From Ochrobactrum chromiisoli (GTDB lineage: Bacteria; Pseudomonadota; Alphaproteobacteria; Rhizobiales; Rhizobiaceae): DNA of 64,000 nt. Position 1 is the stretch's first letter. Each line of letters begins with the position of its first letter. The DNA is taken from NCBI RefSeq assembly GCF_026241335.1, contig NZ_JAPHAV010000004.1, positions 62,001-126,000 on the forward strand, written 5' to 3'. Under the pieces are notes generated by a model, which was given only the letters and a program-made list of their open reading frames with translations, was not told the DNA's origin and did not search any database. Positions 35,507 through 45,342 of this stretch are shown in pieces. A program made the translations under genes and the position numbers.

Positions 35507-35964
35507 GGGTTATTCGTTCCTGTAACTGTAGAGTTTTCTAACGGTGTTTCATCCGTGAGCTGTACCATCCAGCTCGACTGTTCCCCGGTATCGTATTCCT
35601 GGAAGCCGTTGCGCTGAAAACCGCGAGCAAAACAATCCTGAACGCCCGTAATGCGGAATTCCTTTTCCGCAACGCACATATTCACTTTGCCTTCCCAGCG
35701 ACCGCCGCTTTGAGAGTCCTCAGCGTAAAGATAATAATAGCGTGACGACAAAGGCCCTTCGAGCAACGTCTTGCAGGTTGAACCGTCAATATGCCACCAA
35801 CCCTCAGTCACCCAGCCGGATTTGGCCCGATAGCCAATCGCAACACCCACAAGGTTTTGAGTTGAGTTACACACTCGAAAATCGGCCCGCGCTTCCAGAG
35901 AAGTCATACCCAGAGCACCAACAAGCACACTGGAAAATAAACCCAAAAACAATGGAAGTCGCAT
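35503..35964 (-). CDS. DUF1036 exported protein
   Basis: A 153-residue secreted protein of the DUF1036 family. A signal peptide of about 29 residues (cleavage after LEARA) is followed by a domain with RVCNSTQNLVGVAIGYRAK and several cysteines, likely in disulphides. Function unknown. Start at 35964 has an ideal GAAGGAG at 8 nt; 36003 is less good. It overlaps pyk by 4 nt, an unexpected coupling of an exported protein with a glycolytic enzyme. Confidence 0.8.
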   Translation of the reverse strand: MRLPLFLGLFSSVLVGALGMTSLEARADFRVCNSTQNLVGVAIGYRAKSGWVTEGWWHIDGSTCKTLLEGPLSSRYYYLYAEDSQSGGRWEGKVNMCVAEKEFRITGVQDCFARGFQRNGFQEYDTGEQSSWMVQLTDETPLENSTVTGTNNP

Positions 35965-36273
35965 TCGCCGAACTCCTTCAGCCCGCAATCGCTTTTGTCT
36001 CACGCAAGGATATCCTCTTTCGGTCGCTCTCTTTTCGGCAGTTTCGCCTTTGATGTCAACGCAATCCCGGAGAGAACCAACCAGTTACAGCATTTCCAAT
36101 CAAACTGCATGCGATTTCAGCACGATTTAAACGATTAGATTCGTAGCTTTGCCGCATTCTGAAAACTGCTTCGCTTTTCAATTAAGAATGATCGTTGCAA
36201 TCGCGACTTTCTCATGACAGAGCTGAAATGACTTGCGATGTATGACAGAAATCCCATTCAAGAAGCCTCTCCC

Positions 36274-37074
36274 ATGTCATGTGATCCGTCCTTCTCACCC
36301 TTCCATCAAGTTGACGGCAATCTCAGCCTCGGTCTTCTTCTGACGGCCGACCACGCCCGCCGCGACTTGCCTGTTGAATATGGTAGTCTCGGCCTCGCAA
36401 AAAACGAGTTCGAACGCCACATTGCCTATGATATCGGCGTTGAGGAGCTGACACGTCAATTGGCTGCAAGGCTTGATGCACCAGCGGTCATGGGAGGCTT
36501 TTCGCGTCTGCTGATCGATCCCAATCGCGGCGAAGACGATCCCACACTCATCATGCAATTGTCGGATGGCGCGGTGATTCCCGGCAATTACCCAATGTCG
36601 CCCGAAGAACGCAAAATCCGCCTTGACCGTTTCTATCGTCCCTATCACGATGCCGTTGCATCCATGAGTGCGCGTGTCGCGACTGAGAGCAGCAAAGCGC
36701 CCTTCATCGTTTCGATCCATTCTTTTACGCCCAACTGGCGTGGAAAGGATCGCCCATGGCATATAGGACTTTTATGGGATTCTGACCCGCGGGCAGTGAT
36801 ACCGCTTCTTTCCATGCTGCGTGATGAGCCGGGCCTCATCGTCGGCGACAACGAACCCTATGACGGCGCACTCAAGAACGATGCCATGTATCGCCATGCG
36901 ACGGCGCGTGGCTATGCGCATGTGCTCATTGAGGTGCGGCAGGATTTGATCGCTGATAAAGCTGGAGCCATTGAATGGGCGGATCGGCTTTCGCCAATGC
37001 TGGCGAAAATCAACACAATCCCGGAAATCCATGAAATCCGGCATTTCGGCTCCCGATCTGGACAGATTGATTGA
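36274..37074 (+). CDS. N-formylglutamate amidohydrolase family protein
   Basis: A 266-residue zinc hydrolase of the HutG/FGase family. LLLTADHARRDLPVEYGSLG, GGFSRLLIDPNRG, SIHSFTPNW and HVLIEVRQDLI are family motifs with likely zinc His and Glu ligands. Family members hydrolyse N-formyl-amino acids in histidine breakdown, but no hut genes are near, so the substrate is not certain. The start at 36274 (MSCDPSF) is preferred to 36238. Confidence 0.85.
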   Translation: MSCDPSFSPFHQVDGNLSLGLLLTADHARRDLPVEYGSLGLAKNEFERHIAYDIGVEELTRQLAARLDAPAVMGGFSRLLIDPNRGEDDPTLIMQLSDGAVIPGNYPMSPEERKIRLDRFYRPYHDAVASMSARVATESSKAPFIVSIHSFTPNWRGKDRPWHIGLLWDSDPRAVIPLLSMLRDEPGLIVGDNEPYDGALKNDAMYRHATARGYAHVLIEVRQDLIADKAGAIEWADRLSPMLAKINTIPEIHEIRHFGSRSGQID

Positions 37075-37250
37075 GGCTTTGCCCGTTATCCACAGCCGGA
37101 AGGCAATAAAACAGGGTTTTATGGCCCCACAGCCCCTTAATTTCGCCTGCGACTCGCAGGAAAACCATGTCCGACTTTCGGCATGTGTTTTGTTGCTGTA
37201 ACGAAACACTGTTGCCCCTCATTGATCATCGAGCTGAATTGGAGACCCCC

Positions 37251-37511
37251 GTGAGCGACGATATTACCAGCGAAGCCCAGACGATTGCCGTTGGCCAGTT
37301 GCGCGCTTTCATCGAGCGCATTGAGCGCCTTGAAGAAGAAAAAAAGACCATCGCCGACGATATCAAGGAAGTTTACGCGGAATTGAAGGGTTCGGGGTTT
37401 GACAGCAAGGTCGTAAGGACCATTATTCGTCTGCGTAAAAAAGAAGACCATGAACGTCAGGAAGAAGAAGCCATGCTCCAGCTTTATATGGATGCACTTG
37501 GCATGGGCTGA
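37251..37511 (+). CDS. gapR: GapR, nucleoid-associated DNA-binding protein (DUF2312)
   Basis: An 86-residue helical protein starting with GTG at 37251 after [24 protein letters not shown] and [17 protein letters not shown] are the DUF2312 signature. In Caulobacter GapR encircles overtwisted AT-rich DNA ahead of replication and transcription and is essential. Longer starts (for example the ATG at 37167) add Cys-rich residues not seen in the family. Confidence 0.9.
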   Translation: MSDDITSEAQTIAVGQLRAFIERIERLEEEKKTIADDIKEVYAELKGSGFDSKVVRTIIRLRKKEDHERQEEEAMLQLYMDALGMG

Positions 37512-37607
37512 CACTGAGGGCGCAATGCGCCTGACCCGCTCTTCTTCCTGAAATCGAAGCCCTGCGAATTCTTCGGAATTCGTACATACAGGAAGGGGAT
37601 AGGGTCC

Positions 37608-38555
37608 ATGGAGTTTAGAAAACTCGGACGTACTGAACTCGAGGTTTCGCCGCTTTGTTTTGGCGGCAATGTATTTGGCTGGACGGTCGATGAAGGAACA
37701 TCCTTTTCGCTTCTCGACCGTTTTGTCGATGCAGGATTTAATTTTATCGACACGGCGGATGTCTATTCCGCATGGGCGCCGGGCAATGCCGGTGGTGAAT
37801 CCGAAACCATTATCGGCAACTGGCTGAAATCCCGCGGTCTGCGCCACAAGGTTGTGATCGCCACCAAAGTCGGCTCCGAAATGGGGCCGAATGAAAAAGG
37901 CCTTTCACCAAACTATATTCGCAAAGCCGTCGATGCCTCCCTCAAACGACTGCAAACAGACTATATCGATCTCTATCAATCGCATTGGGATGACCCCGAA
38001 ACGCCGTTTGAAGATGTTCTTGGCACCTATCAGGAGCTGATCAAGGCGGGTAAAGTGCGCGCAATCGGTGCGTCCAACCTGACATCGAAACGCCTGACAG
38101 AATCGCTTGATGTTGCAAAGCAGCATGGCCTGCCGCGTTATGAAACCCTGCAGCCGCTTTACAATCTCTATGACCGAGCCGTTTTTGAAGATGGTCTTGA
38201 AGCGATCTGCCGCGACAATGATCTGGGCGTGATCAATTATTATTCGCTGGCTTCCGGCTTTCTGACGGGCAAATACCGCTCAAAAGATGATCTTGGTCAA
38301 AGTGCGCGCGGTCAAACGGTTGAAAAATACCTGACAGATCGCGGGTCGCGGATTATTGCAGCACTTGATCAGGTAGCCCGTGCCAATGACGCCACACCAG
38401 CACAAATCGCCATTGCCTGGCTGATTGCACGCCCCTCCGTCACAGCCCCGATTGCCAGCGCCACGCGCCTCACCCAGCTTAATGAGCTGCTCGATGCCGC
38501 ACAGATCAAGCTGGATGCTGATGCGATTGCCCTGCTCGACAAAGCGAGCGCTTAG
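37608..38555 (+). CDS. Aldo/keto reductase
   Basis: A 315-residue AKR. NFIDTADVYSAWA carries the catalytic Asp and Tyr, KVVIATKVG the Lys, and YQSHWDD the His position; the C-terminal NADPH-binding part is PIASATRLTQLNEL. Physiological substrate unknown. It stands alone, convergent with the ABC-F gene 21 nt away. Confidence 0.85.
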   Translation: MEFRKLGRTELEVSPLCFGGNVFGWTVDEGTSFSLLDRFVDAGFNFIDTADVYSAWAPGNAGGESETIIGNWLKSRGLRHKVVIATKVGSEMGPNEKGLSPNYIRKAVDASLKRLQTDYIDLYQSHWDDPETPFEDVLGTYQELIKAGKVRAIGASNLTSKRLTESLDVAKQHGLPRYETLQPLYNLYDRAVFEDGLEAICRDNDLGVINYYSLASGFLTGKYRSKDDLGQSARGQTVEKYLTDRGSRIIAALDQVARANDATPAQIAIAWLIARPSVTAPIASATRLTQLNELLDAAQIKLDADAIALLDKASA

Positions 38556-38576
38556 AGAGTTTTCGAGGGATAATAA

Positions 38577-40391
38577 TTATCCCTCGATTTCCTCGCGCAA
38601 CATCTCCAGCTCCAGCCATTCTTCTTCCATGGCTGCGTTTTCGTTGCGCTTCTTTTCAAGAAGATCGGCCGTTTTCGCAAACAGTGTCGGGTCTTTGGCA
38701 TAAAGATGCGGATCGGCAAGCTTGCCTTCCAGCACACTGATTTCCTTCGCAAGCGCATCCATTTTGCCGGGTAAGGTTTCGAGCGCGAATTTCTGCTTAT
38801 AGGAAAGCTTACGCTTTTCATCACGCTTGGCCTGCGGCGCTTCACTACCCTTGTTATCAGTGCCAGCGGTCGCCGTTTTGACGTTGCGTCGTGCCAGCGC
38901 TTGTTCCTTACGCTGCGCCATCATATCGGCATAGCCACCGGCATATTCGAGCCAGTTGCCATCACCTTCCGGTGCGATTACCGACGTCACCGTGCGATCA
39001 AGGAAATCGCGGTCATGGCTGACAAGGATAACGGTCCCCGGAAAACCGGAAACCAGTTCCTGCAACAGATCAAGCGTTTCCATGTCGAGATCGTTGGTCG
39101 GCTCGTCGAGGATCAAAAGATTGGCAGGCCGCGCCAGAACGCGCGCCAGCATCAGGCGTGCCCGCTCACCGCCGGACAGTTCGCGGATTGGCGTCCGCGC
39201 CTGTTCGGGCTGGAACAGGAAGTCTTTCATATAAGAAACGACATGACGCTGTTCGCCGTTGACCACCAGGTTTTCACCACGCCCATCAGTGAGATAATGC
39301 GCGAGCGTATCATCAAGGTTCAGGCTCTCGCGCTTCTGATCAAGCTCAGCCATTTCCAGATTAACGCCAAGACGCAACGTGCCTGAATCGGGTGCGAGTT
39401 TGCCGGTCAGCATCGACAAAAGCGTCGTCTTGCCAGCCCCATTGGGTCCGACAAGACCAATACGATCACCGCGCTGCACACGGATCGAGAAATCATGAAC
39501 GAGAACACGCTCGCCATACGCCTTGTTAAGCTTCTTCGCTTCAATCACCAGCTTGCCCGATTCCTTGGAATCACTGGCCGTCAGAACAGCTGTACCCTGC
39601 GCCTTGCGATGATCGCGGAAATCGGCGCGCATGGAATGCAGCTCACCGAGGCGGCGCATATTGCGCTTGCGGCGTGCGGTCACGCCATAGCGCAGCCAAT
39701 GTTCCTCGCGCGCAATCTGACGCCCAAGCTTGTGATGGTCACGCTCCTCTTCTTCAAGAACCTTGTCCCGCCATTCCTCAAAATGCCCAAAGCCCTGATC
39801 GATACGGCGGGTGATGCCGCGATCAAGCCAGACTGTCGAGCGGCTGACATTTTCCAGAAAGCGGCGGTCGTGCGAAATCAGAACAATGGCTGAGCGAATC
39901 TGGCGCAGCTCATCTTCGAGCCATTCAATGGTCGTCAGGTCGAGATGGTTGGTCGGCTCGTCAAGCAGCAGCACATCCGGCTGCGGAGCAATCACGCGGG
40001 CAAGGGCTGCGCGACGCGCTTCCCCGCCAGAAAGATGATCGGGCTTTTCCTCGCCGGTCAAGCCCAGATGTTCCAGCAGATAGGTCACGCGGTGCGGATC
40101 GTCTGTTGGTCCAAGACCTGCTTCCACATAAGCGCGGACATTGGCAAAGCCTTCAAGATCAGGCACCTGCGGTAGATAGCGGATGGTGGCACCCGGATGC
40201 TTGTAAATTTCACCGGAGGTTGCTTCGACCATAGAAGCGGCAATTTTAAGCAGGGTGGATTTGCCGGAACCATTGCGTCCGACCAGCGCGATGCGGTCAC
40301 CGTCACTCACCGAAAGGGCTGCATCTTCCAAAAGCGGCGTGCCGCCAAAGGTAAGCTTGATCTGATCGAGGCGAAGAAGCGGAGGTGCCAT
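38577..40391 (-). CDS. ABC-F protein, Uup-like
   Basis: A 604-residue soluble twin-ATPase. The first domain has [12 protein letters not shown], the second GPNGAGKTTLLS, each with an LSGGE signature and a Walker B followed by the EQ-type PTNDLD / PTNHLDL. A helical linker and a C-terminal coiled-coil arm (KRDEKRKLSYKQKFAL) match Uup, which acts on ribosomes and also in DNA transactions. No membrane helices, so it is not a transporter. Confidence 0.88.
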   Translation of the reverse strand: MAPPLLRLDQIKLTFGGTPLLEDAALSVSDGDRIALVGRNGSGKSTLLKIAASMVEATSGEIYKHPGATIRYLPQVPDLEGFANVRAYVEAGLGPTDDPHRVTYLLEHLGLTGEEKPDHLSGGEARRAALARVIAPQPDVLLLDEPTNHLDLTTIEWLEDELRQIRSAIVLISHDRRFLENVSRSTVWLDRGITRRIDQGFGHFEEWRDKVLEEEERDHHKLGRQIAREEHWLRYGVTARRKRNMRRLGELHSMRADFRDHRKAQGTAVLTASDSKESGKLVIEAKKLNKAYGERVLVHDFSIRVQRGDRIGLVGPNGAGKTTLLSMLTGKLAPDSGTLRLGVNLEMAELDQKRESLNLDDTLAHYLTDGRGENLVVNGEQRHVVSYMKDFLFQPEQARTPIRELSGGERARLMLARVLARPANLLILDEPTNDLDMETLDLLQELVSGFPGTVILVSHDRDFLDRTVTSVIAPEGDGNWLEYAGGYADMMAQRKEQALARRNVKTATAGTDNKGSEAPQAKRDEKRKLSYKQKFALETLPGKMDALAKEISVLEGKLADPHLYAKDPTLFAKTADLLEKKRNENAAMEEEWLELEMLREEIEG

Positions 40392-40480
40392 GGTTCTCTT
40401 TGAAAAATGCCGTTGAAATTTCTGTCCTGCTTGTCGGGGACAAAACGCATTCTGTCAAATGATAAGGCCAAAAAAGCAAA

Positions 40481-40508
40481 CAGGCCGGGTTAACCCGGCC
40501 TGCTTTTG
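40481..40508 (-). terminator. Terminator after the glycine-zipper gene
   Basis: A perfect 9-bp stem CAGGCCGGG / CCCGGCCTG with a TTAA loop; on the minus strand it is followed by TTTGCTTTTTT. It lies 25 nt past the stop of the lipoprotein gene. Confidence 0.75.
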
Positions 40509-40533
40509 AATTCGAAACCGCTAAACGGTCAGC

Positions 40534-40818
40534 TTAGTTACAAGGTGCTTCGTAAACGCGACCGTAATTGTCGCGGTAACGGCAGTACTGAACACCATTA
40601 CGGGTCTGTGCTGCACCAAGAAGCGTACCGGCAACGCCACCGATCGCAGCGCCAGCCAGAGCACCACGGCCATTGCCGCCGATAGCACCGCCAGCAAGTG
40701 CACCAAGAGCTGCACCACCAACACCATAGCCGGCAGTACGCTGTTCATTCGTCGTGCATGCTGCCGTTGAGAACGCAAGCGCACCGACGATTGCAATCAT
40801 GGTAAGACGTGACTTCAT
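40534..40818 (-). CDS. Glycine-zipper outer-membrane lipoprotein
   Basis: A 94-residue lipoprotein. A signal peptide (MKSRLTMIAIVGALAFSTAA) ends in a lipobox Cys at residue 21, then a YGVGGAALGALAGGAIGG glycine zipper that can insert as paired helices in a membrane. The tail has YRDNYGRVYEAPCN. Relatives are 17-kDa surface antigens and SlyB/OsmB-like proteins. The start at 40818 is chosen for the signal sequence; 40887 is in frame but unlike it. Confidence 0.8.
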   Translation of the reverse strand: MKSRLTMIAIVGALAFSTAACTTNEQRTAGYGVGGAALGALAGGAIGGNGRGALAGAAIGGVAGTLLGAAQTRNGVQYCRYRDNYGRVYEAPCN

Positions 40819-40951
40819 GAAACAATCTCCTAATAGAGTTACACCAACACCGACTTTGCGTCCCCAATTTCGGCGCAAGGCGGACAATTCCCGCTGAGGC
40901 TATTTACAATACGTTTCGCTCGTCAGCGTCAAGCGGTTTCAATTGGTAAGG

Positions 40952-41608
40952 TTAGCAGCCATAGTAAAGATCAGCCCCCTCATTCAAGTTGGCTACAAGT
41001 ATCGCAAGTCCTGAACGCACGGAAACGCAAAGAGTTCCACGCACAATATTGGAAACCGTCCATGAAGAACCAAAAGGAAGGGTCACGTTGTCTAACGGCC
41101 ACTCTGCATTTGTGATTGAAAGTCCTTCGACTTTGCAGAAATTCACGACGCTGAAAGACGTGCCATCGGGAAAATCATAAACATAGTCTCCCCTAACAAC
41201 CGGCCAGGCTTCCTCGACCCCGCTTGAAAGCAGAATATCCCGCCCCTCTGCGGCCTGCGCCGTTGCCATCGTAAGATGCAGCAAGGTGTGATCCGTGCGC
41301 GGGCCACCAAATGCCCCACATAAAATGACCTTCTCAGCGCCGCACGCAAAAGCTTCCGAAAGTGCAAGCTCGCCATCAGTCATATCTTTGGCACGTGGAA
41401 AACTCTTCTGCGGAATATGCGCATACTGCTCTTTCAACGCCTCAGAAGCGGAATCAAAGTCCCCCAGCCACAGCTCAGGTTCAACACCCAGCTCCGCTGC
41501 ATGGCGTATGCCACTGTCGGCGGCAAGAACGCGCGCTCCCGCAATCTGATTTTTCAGACGATCCGTGACAACGAGATCGCCGCCAAGTAAAATGACAAAT
41601 GTGCTCAT
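40952..41608 (-). CDS. thiN: Thiamine pyrophosphokinase
   Basis: A 218-residue TPK. VLAADSGIRHAAELG and ELWLGDFDSA carry the catalytic Asp residues and GAFGGPRTDHTLLHL the Arg/Asp that holds the pyrophosphate. It makes thiamine diphosphate directly from thiamine and ATP. It diverges from the TPP-riboswitch-controlled thiBPQ transporter, so import and activation of thiamine are clustered. Confidence 0.9.
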   Translation of the reverse strand: MSTFVILLGGDLVVTDRLKNQIAGARVLAADSGIRHAAELGVEPELWLGDFDSASEALKEQYAHIPQKSFPRAKDMTDGELALSEAFACGAEKVILCGAFGGPRTDHTLLHLTMATAQAAEGRDILLSSGVEEAWPVVRGDYVYDFPDGTSFSVVNFCKVEGLSITNAEWPLDNVTLPFGSSWTVSNIVRGTLCVSVRSGLAILVANLNEGADLYYGC

Positions 41609-41696
41609 AAACCGCTCATAACATGCGGAAATTCTAGCTGAAAGCCCGCATTGCGAACCCTTGCCCTTCCTGAAGCAAACATCTATTGTTGCCGTG

Positions 41697-41797
41697 CTCT
41701 AACGGGGTGCCATTCGTTCTTAGAATGGCTGAGAAGCCGCACACCGGCTAACCCGCTGAACCTGATCCGGTTTGTACCGGCGGAGGGATTAGATGCT
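41697..41797 (+). promoter_or_regulatory. TPP riboswitch (THI element) of thiBPQ
   Basis: The aptamer has the conserved ACGGGGTGCC start, GGCTGAGA (about 41727-41734), ACCCGCTGAACCTGATCCGG (41751-41770) and the GGCGGAGGGATTAGA-type 3' end. High thiamine diphosphate would fold it and shut off the transporter genes. The thiB start codon follows about 55 nt later. Confidence 0.93.
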
Positions 41798-41852
41798 GAC
41801 CGATTTCCCAAGCGGCGCTCAATCTTTTCGAATAAAAGAAAGGAATGCCGTT

Positions 41853-42857
41853 ATGCGGCTTTTATCTCTGCTTACCCTGTCGCTGAGCGCAGCTTTTGCC
41901 TTTGCGCCTGTTGCCCACGCCAAAGACAAGCTGACCATCTACACCTATGACAGCTTTGTTTCCGAGTGGGGCCCAGGCCCAAAGGTCAAGGAAAACTTCG
42001 AGAAAGAATGCGATTGCACGCTCGAATGGGTTGCATCGGCTGATGGCGTCGCCCTGCTCAATCGCCTCAAGCTTGAGGGCGGCAATACCAAAGCAGACAT
42101 CGTCCTTGGCCTCGACACGAACCTGACGACCGAAGCGCGCGCCACCGGCTATTTCGCGCCGAGCGGCATTGATCTTTCCAATGTCAAAGTGCCGGGCGAT
42201 TTCAAGGACGATATTTTCGTGCCTTATGACTACGGCTATTTCGCCGTTGTCTATGATTCCGAGAAGCTGCCCAATCCGCCGAAAAGCCTCAAAGAGCTGG
42301 TCGAAGGCGATCCGTCGCAAAAAATCGTCATTCAGGACCCGCGCACATCGACACCGGGCCTTGGCATTCTGCTCTGGATCAAATCGGTCTATGGCGATCA
42401 GGCAGCCGAAGCATGGGAAAAGCTGCAGAAGCGCATTCTCACGGTGACGCCGGGCTGGTCGGAAGCCTATGGCCTGTTCACCAAAGGTGAAGCACCAATG
42501 GTGCTCTCTTACACCACCTCCCCTGCCTATCACATGATTGCCGAGAAAACCGAGCGCTATAAGGCACTGGCATATCCTGAAGGCAATTACCTTCAGATCG
42601 AACTTGCTGCCCAGACAACAACAGGCGCCAAAAACCCGCTTGCACAAAAATTTCTCGCGTTCATGACCGGCCCCGGCTTTCAGGATGTGATTCCCGAAAC
42701 CAACTGGATGTATCCGGCAGGCAAGACTTCGCAGCCGCTTGCACCGGCTTTCGACACATTGCCGAAGCCTGAAAAGACCCTTCTGATCCCAGCCGACGCG
42801 GTTGCGAAGAACCGCAAGGCATGGGTCGATGAATGGCTTGACGCTTCAAGCAAATGA
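41853..42857 (+). CDS. thiB: Thiamine ABC transporter, substrate-binding protein
   Basis: A 334-residue periplasmic binding protein. The signal peptide (cleavage after PVAHA) is followed by [20 protein letters not shown], the family N-terminus that lines the thiamine site. It binds thiamine, thiamine phosphate and TPP. The start at 41853 is preceded by AAGGAA; an in-frame 41793 lies inside the riboswitch tail. It overlaps thiP by 4 nt. Confidence 0.93.
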   Translation: MRLLSLLTLSLSAAFAFAPVAHAKDKLTIYTYDSFVSEWGPGPKVKENFEKECDCTLEWVASADGVALLNRLKLEGGNTKADIVLGLDTNLTTEARATGYFAPSGIDLSNVKVPGDFKDDIFVPYDYGYFAVVYDSEKLPNPPKSLKELVEGDPSQKIVIQDPRTSTPGLGILLWIKSVYGDQAAEAWEKLQKRILTVTPGWSEAYGLFTKGEAPMVLSYTTSPAYHMIAEKTERYKALAYPEGNYLQIELAAQTTTGAKNPLAQKFLAFMTGPGFQDVIPETNWMYPAGKTSQPLAPAFDTLPKPEKTLLIPADAVAKNRKAWVDEWLDASSK

Positions 42858-44479
42858 TCAAAGCACCGACCAGAACCAGCGCTGCTCACACCATGCCTGC
42901 GATAAAACAACTCGCGGGCATGCTGGCGCTTGGCTTTCTTGCGGTGCTGGTCGGTGGTTCGCTTCTTGCGCTGGCATTAGAAGCCAGCGGCTTTGATACG
43001 GATGTCTATTTCGACAATTATCTGCTGCGCGTCGCCCGTTTCACACTCACGCAAGCTGCGGCATCGGCTCTGCTGTCAGTGCTGTTTGCCATTCCGGTAG
43101 CGCGGGCGCTTTATGCAGAATCAAACTTTCCGGGTCGAAGCCTGATCCTGCGCCTTTTCGCGCTGCCACTCGCCTTGCCTGCCCTTGTGACGGTGCTGGG
43201 CATCACCAGCATTTACGGGCGCAACGGCTTTATTGCGCAGCTTTCGCAAGCAAGCAGCTATCCGCTCTCACCCGATATTTACGGCATCACCGGCATTTTG
43301 ATCGCGCATGTGTTTTTCAATATGCCGCTGGCTGTCAGACTCATTCTCGCGACTTATGACTCAATACCCGCCGATTACTGGAAGCTTTCAGCACAACTTG
43401 GCATGGGAAGCCCGTCGCGCTTTCGCCTGATTGAATGGCCCGTCATTCGGCGCAATCTGCCCGGCATGTTCGGTCTGATCTTCATGCTCTGCGTCACAAG
43501 CTTCACAACGGTTCTCACCCTTGGCGGAGGACCACGCGCCACAACGCTGGAAGTTGCAATTTACCAAAGCCTGCATTTCGATTTCGATCCGGCGCGCGCG
43601 GTTGCTCTCACCTTCGCACAGCTTGCGCTGACACTTTTCATTTTGCTGGCCCTGCGCATGACCGGACGCCCATCGGAAGAAGGCTTTACGCTTACACGTA
43701 ACGCGAGACGCTATGCGAAGCCCTCCGTGCCAGAACGCTTTTTCAATATCACAGCCATTGCGATTGGCTTCCTCTATGTCGCGCTTCCCGTCATCGGCAT
43801 CGTCATTTCAGGTCTTGCCGCCGATCTGGTCGGGCTTTTGAGGGAGAAGACCGTCTGGCGAGCAATCAGCACCAGTCTGGCACTTGGATTTTCAGCAGCC
43901 CTCCTCTCTGTCATCCTCTCCCTCTCCCTGGTCATCGCACGCGAGGCCACAAAGAGCGTGCGCCTTGCCGGGCTTTTTGACACAGGCGCAAGCCTCATTC
44001 TGGTCATGCCGCCCATCGTTCTGGGTGCGGGCTGGTTCATTTTGCTGCGCCATTTCACAGATCCCTTCCTGATGGCTCCGTTGATGGTGATAACAGTCAA
44101 TGCCGCGATGGCCATGCCGTTTGCCGTGCGCCTGCTGCGACCTTCATGGGACACAGCGGCTGCGCGCCACAACAGGCTCTGTGCACAGCTTGGCATCACA
44201 GGCTTCAACCGGCTGAAACTGATCGACTGGCCATCCATTCAAAAACCCTTCGGAATGGCCTTTGCCTTTGCCATGGCGCTTTCGCTGGGCGATCTCGGCA
44301 CCATCGCACTTTTCGGCAGCGATGCATTGTTAACGCTGCCTTATCTTCTGTTCCAGCGTATGGGCAGCTACCGCACATTCGACGCAGCAGGCCTTGCATT
44401 GATCCTCGGAATCTTATGTCTTGGCCTGATGATGATTGCAGATCGTGCTGCCTCGCGAAAGGAAACGCCGCTTCTATGA
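42854..44479 (+). CDS. thiP: Thiamine ABC transporter, permease
   Basis: A 541-residue double permease of the ThiP type, with two similar halves each holding about six helices. EAA-loop-like segments such as [20 protein letters not shown] and [20 protein letters not shown] contact the ATPase. ATG overlaps the thiB stop by 4 nt and its stop overlaps the thiQ start, so all three are coupled. Confidence 0.93.
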   Translation: MIKAPTRTSAAHTMPAIKQLAGMLALGFLAVLVGGSLLALALEASGFDTDVYFDNYLLRVARFTLTQAAASALLSVLFAIPVARALYAESNFPGRSLILRLFALPLALPALVTVLGITSIYGRNGFIAQLSQASSYPLSPDIYGITGILIAHVFFNMPLAVRLILATYDSIPADYWKLSAQLGMGSPSRFRLIEWPVIRRNLPGMFGLIFMLCVTSFTTVLTLGGGPRATTLEVAIYQSLHFDFDPARAVALTFAQLALTLFILLALRMTGRPSEEGFTLTRNARRYAKPSVPERFFNITAIAIGFLYVALPVIGIVISGLAADLVGLLREKTVWRAISTSLALGFSAALLSVILSLSLVIAREATKSVRLAGLFDTGASLILVMPPIVLGAGWFILLRHFTDPFLMAPLMVITVNAAMAMPFAVRLLRPSWDTAAARHNRLCAQLGITGFNRLKLIDWPSIQKPFGMAFAFAMALSLGDLGTIALFGSDALLTLPYLLFQRMGSYRTFDAAGLALILGILCLGLMMIADRAASRKETPLL

Positions 44480-45207
44480 ATGTCAAAGCCGACATCAGGC
44501 TTCGCGATCTATATTTCAGCTATGGCGAAACCAAAATGCATTTCGACGCGACCATACCGGGCGGCGTAATTGCGGCCATTGTCGGCCCCAGCGGCTCGGG
44601 AAAGTCCACACTGCTCAATCTGATTGCAGGATTTGAAAAACCAGAAATCGGGCAGATTTTGATCGGCGCTCTTGATGTTACCGATCTGCCGCCTGCATCC
44701 CGGCCCGTTTCAATGGTCTTTCAGGAGAATAATCTTTTCGCACATCTAAGCGTCGAGCAGAATGTCGGGCTTGGCCGTTCTCCCAATCTGAAGCTGAACC
44801 AACAGGATCGGGACGCAATCGCAACTGCATTGGAACGCGTGGGACTTAAAGGCAAAGAGAACCGCAAACCCGAAGCGCTTTCGGGTGGCGAACGTCAGCG
44901 GGTGGCTATCGCACGCGCTCTGGTGCGCGCAAGACCGGTATTATTACTGGACGAAGCCTTTGCTTCCCTTGGACCCGCACTACGCCATCAGATGCTTGAT
45001 CTTGTGCGTGCATTGCATGAAGAAAACAAAATGACGGTGCTGATGGTTACACATACGCCGGAAGACGCACTCTATCTCAATGCTTTGTTGCTGTTTCTCG
45101 ACAATGGCCGGATTTCCGCACAAGGGCCTGCCCATGAATTACTCTCGCCATCTGGACCCGAAGCTTTGAAGCACTATATCGGTGCACAGACGCCAAAGCT
45201 CAAATAG
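44476..45207 (+). CDS. thiQ: Thiamine ABC transporter, ATPase
   Basis: A 243-residue ATPase. Walker [12 protein letters not shown], signature [16 protein letters not shown] and Walker [15 protein letters not shown] are complete; the family His is in [11 protein letters not shown]. It energises ThiP. The start at 44476 is inside the thiP stop; longer upstream in-frame codons lie within thiP and are ignored. Confidence 0.93.
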   Translation: MNVKADIRLRDLYFSYGETKMHFDATIPGGVIAAIVGPSGSGKSTLLNLIAGFEKPEIGQILIGALDVTDLPPASRPVSMVFQENNLFAHLSVEQNVGLGRSPNLKLNQQDRDAIATALERVGLKGKENRKPEALSGGERQRVAIARALVRARPVLLLDEAFASLGPALRHQMLDLVRALHEENKMTVLMVTHTPEDALYLNALLLFLDNGRISAQGPAHELLSPSGPEALKHYIGAQTPKLK

Positions 45208-45342
45208 AGTTACGGCAGTGGACATATTTTGTTCGCAATCGGCTTAAAGAACGCTTTGAACACTGATCAGCTTCTTGTAGGCAATTCAGTGAGCGGCTAA
45301 ATTTATGCCACGACATCGACGTCCATTCATTGCGAGGATAAA

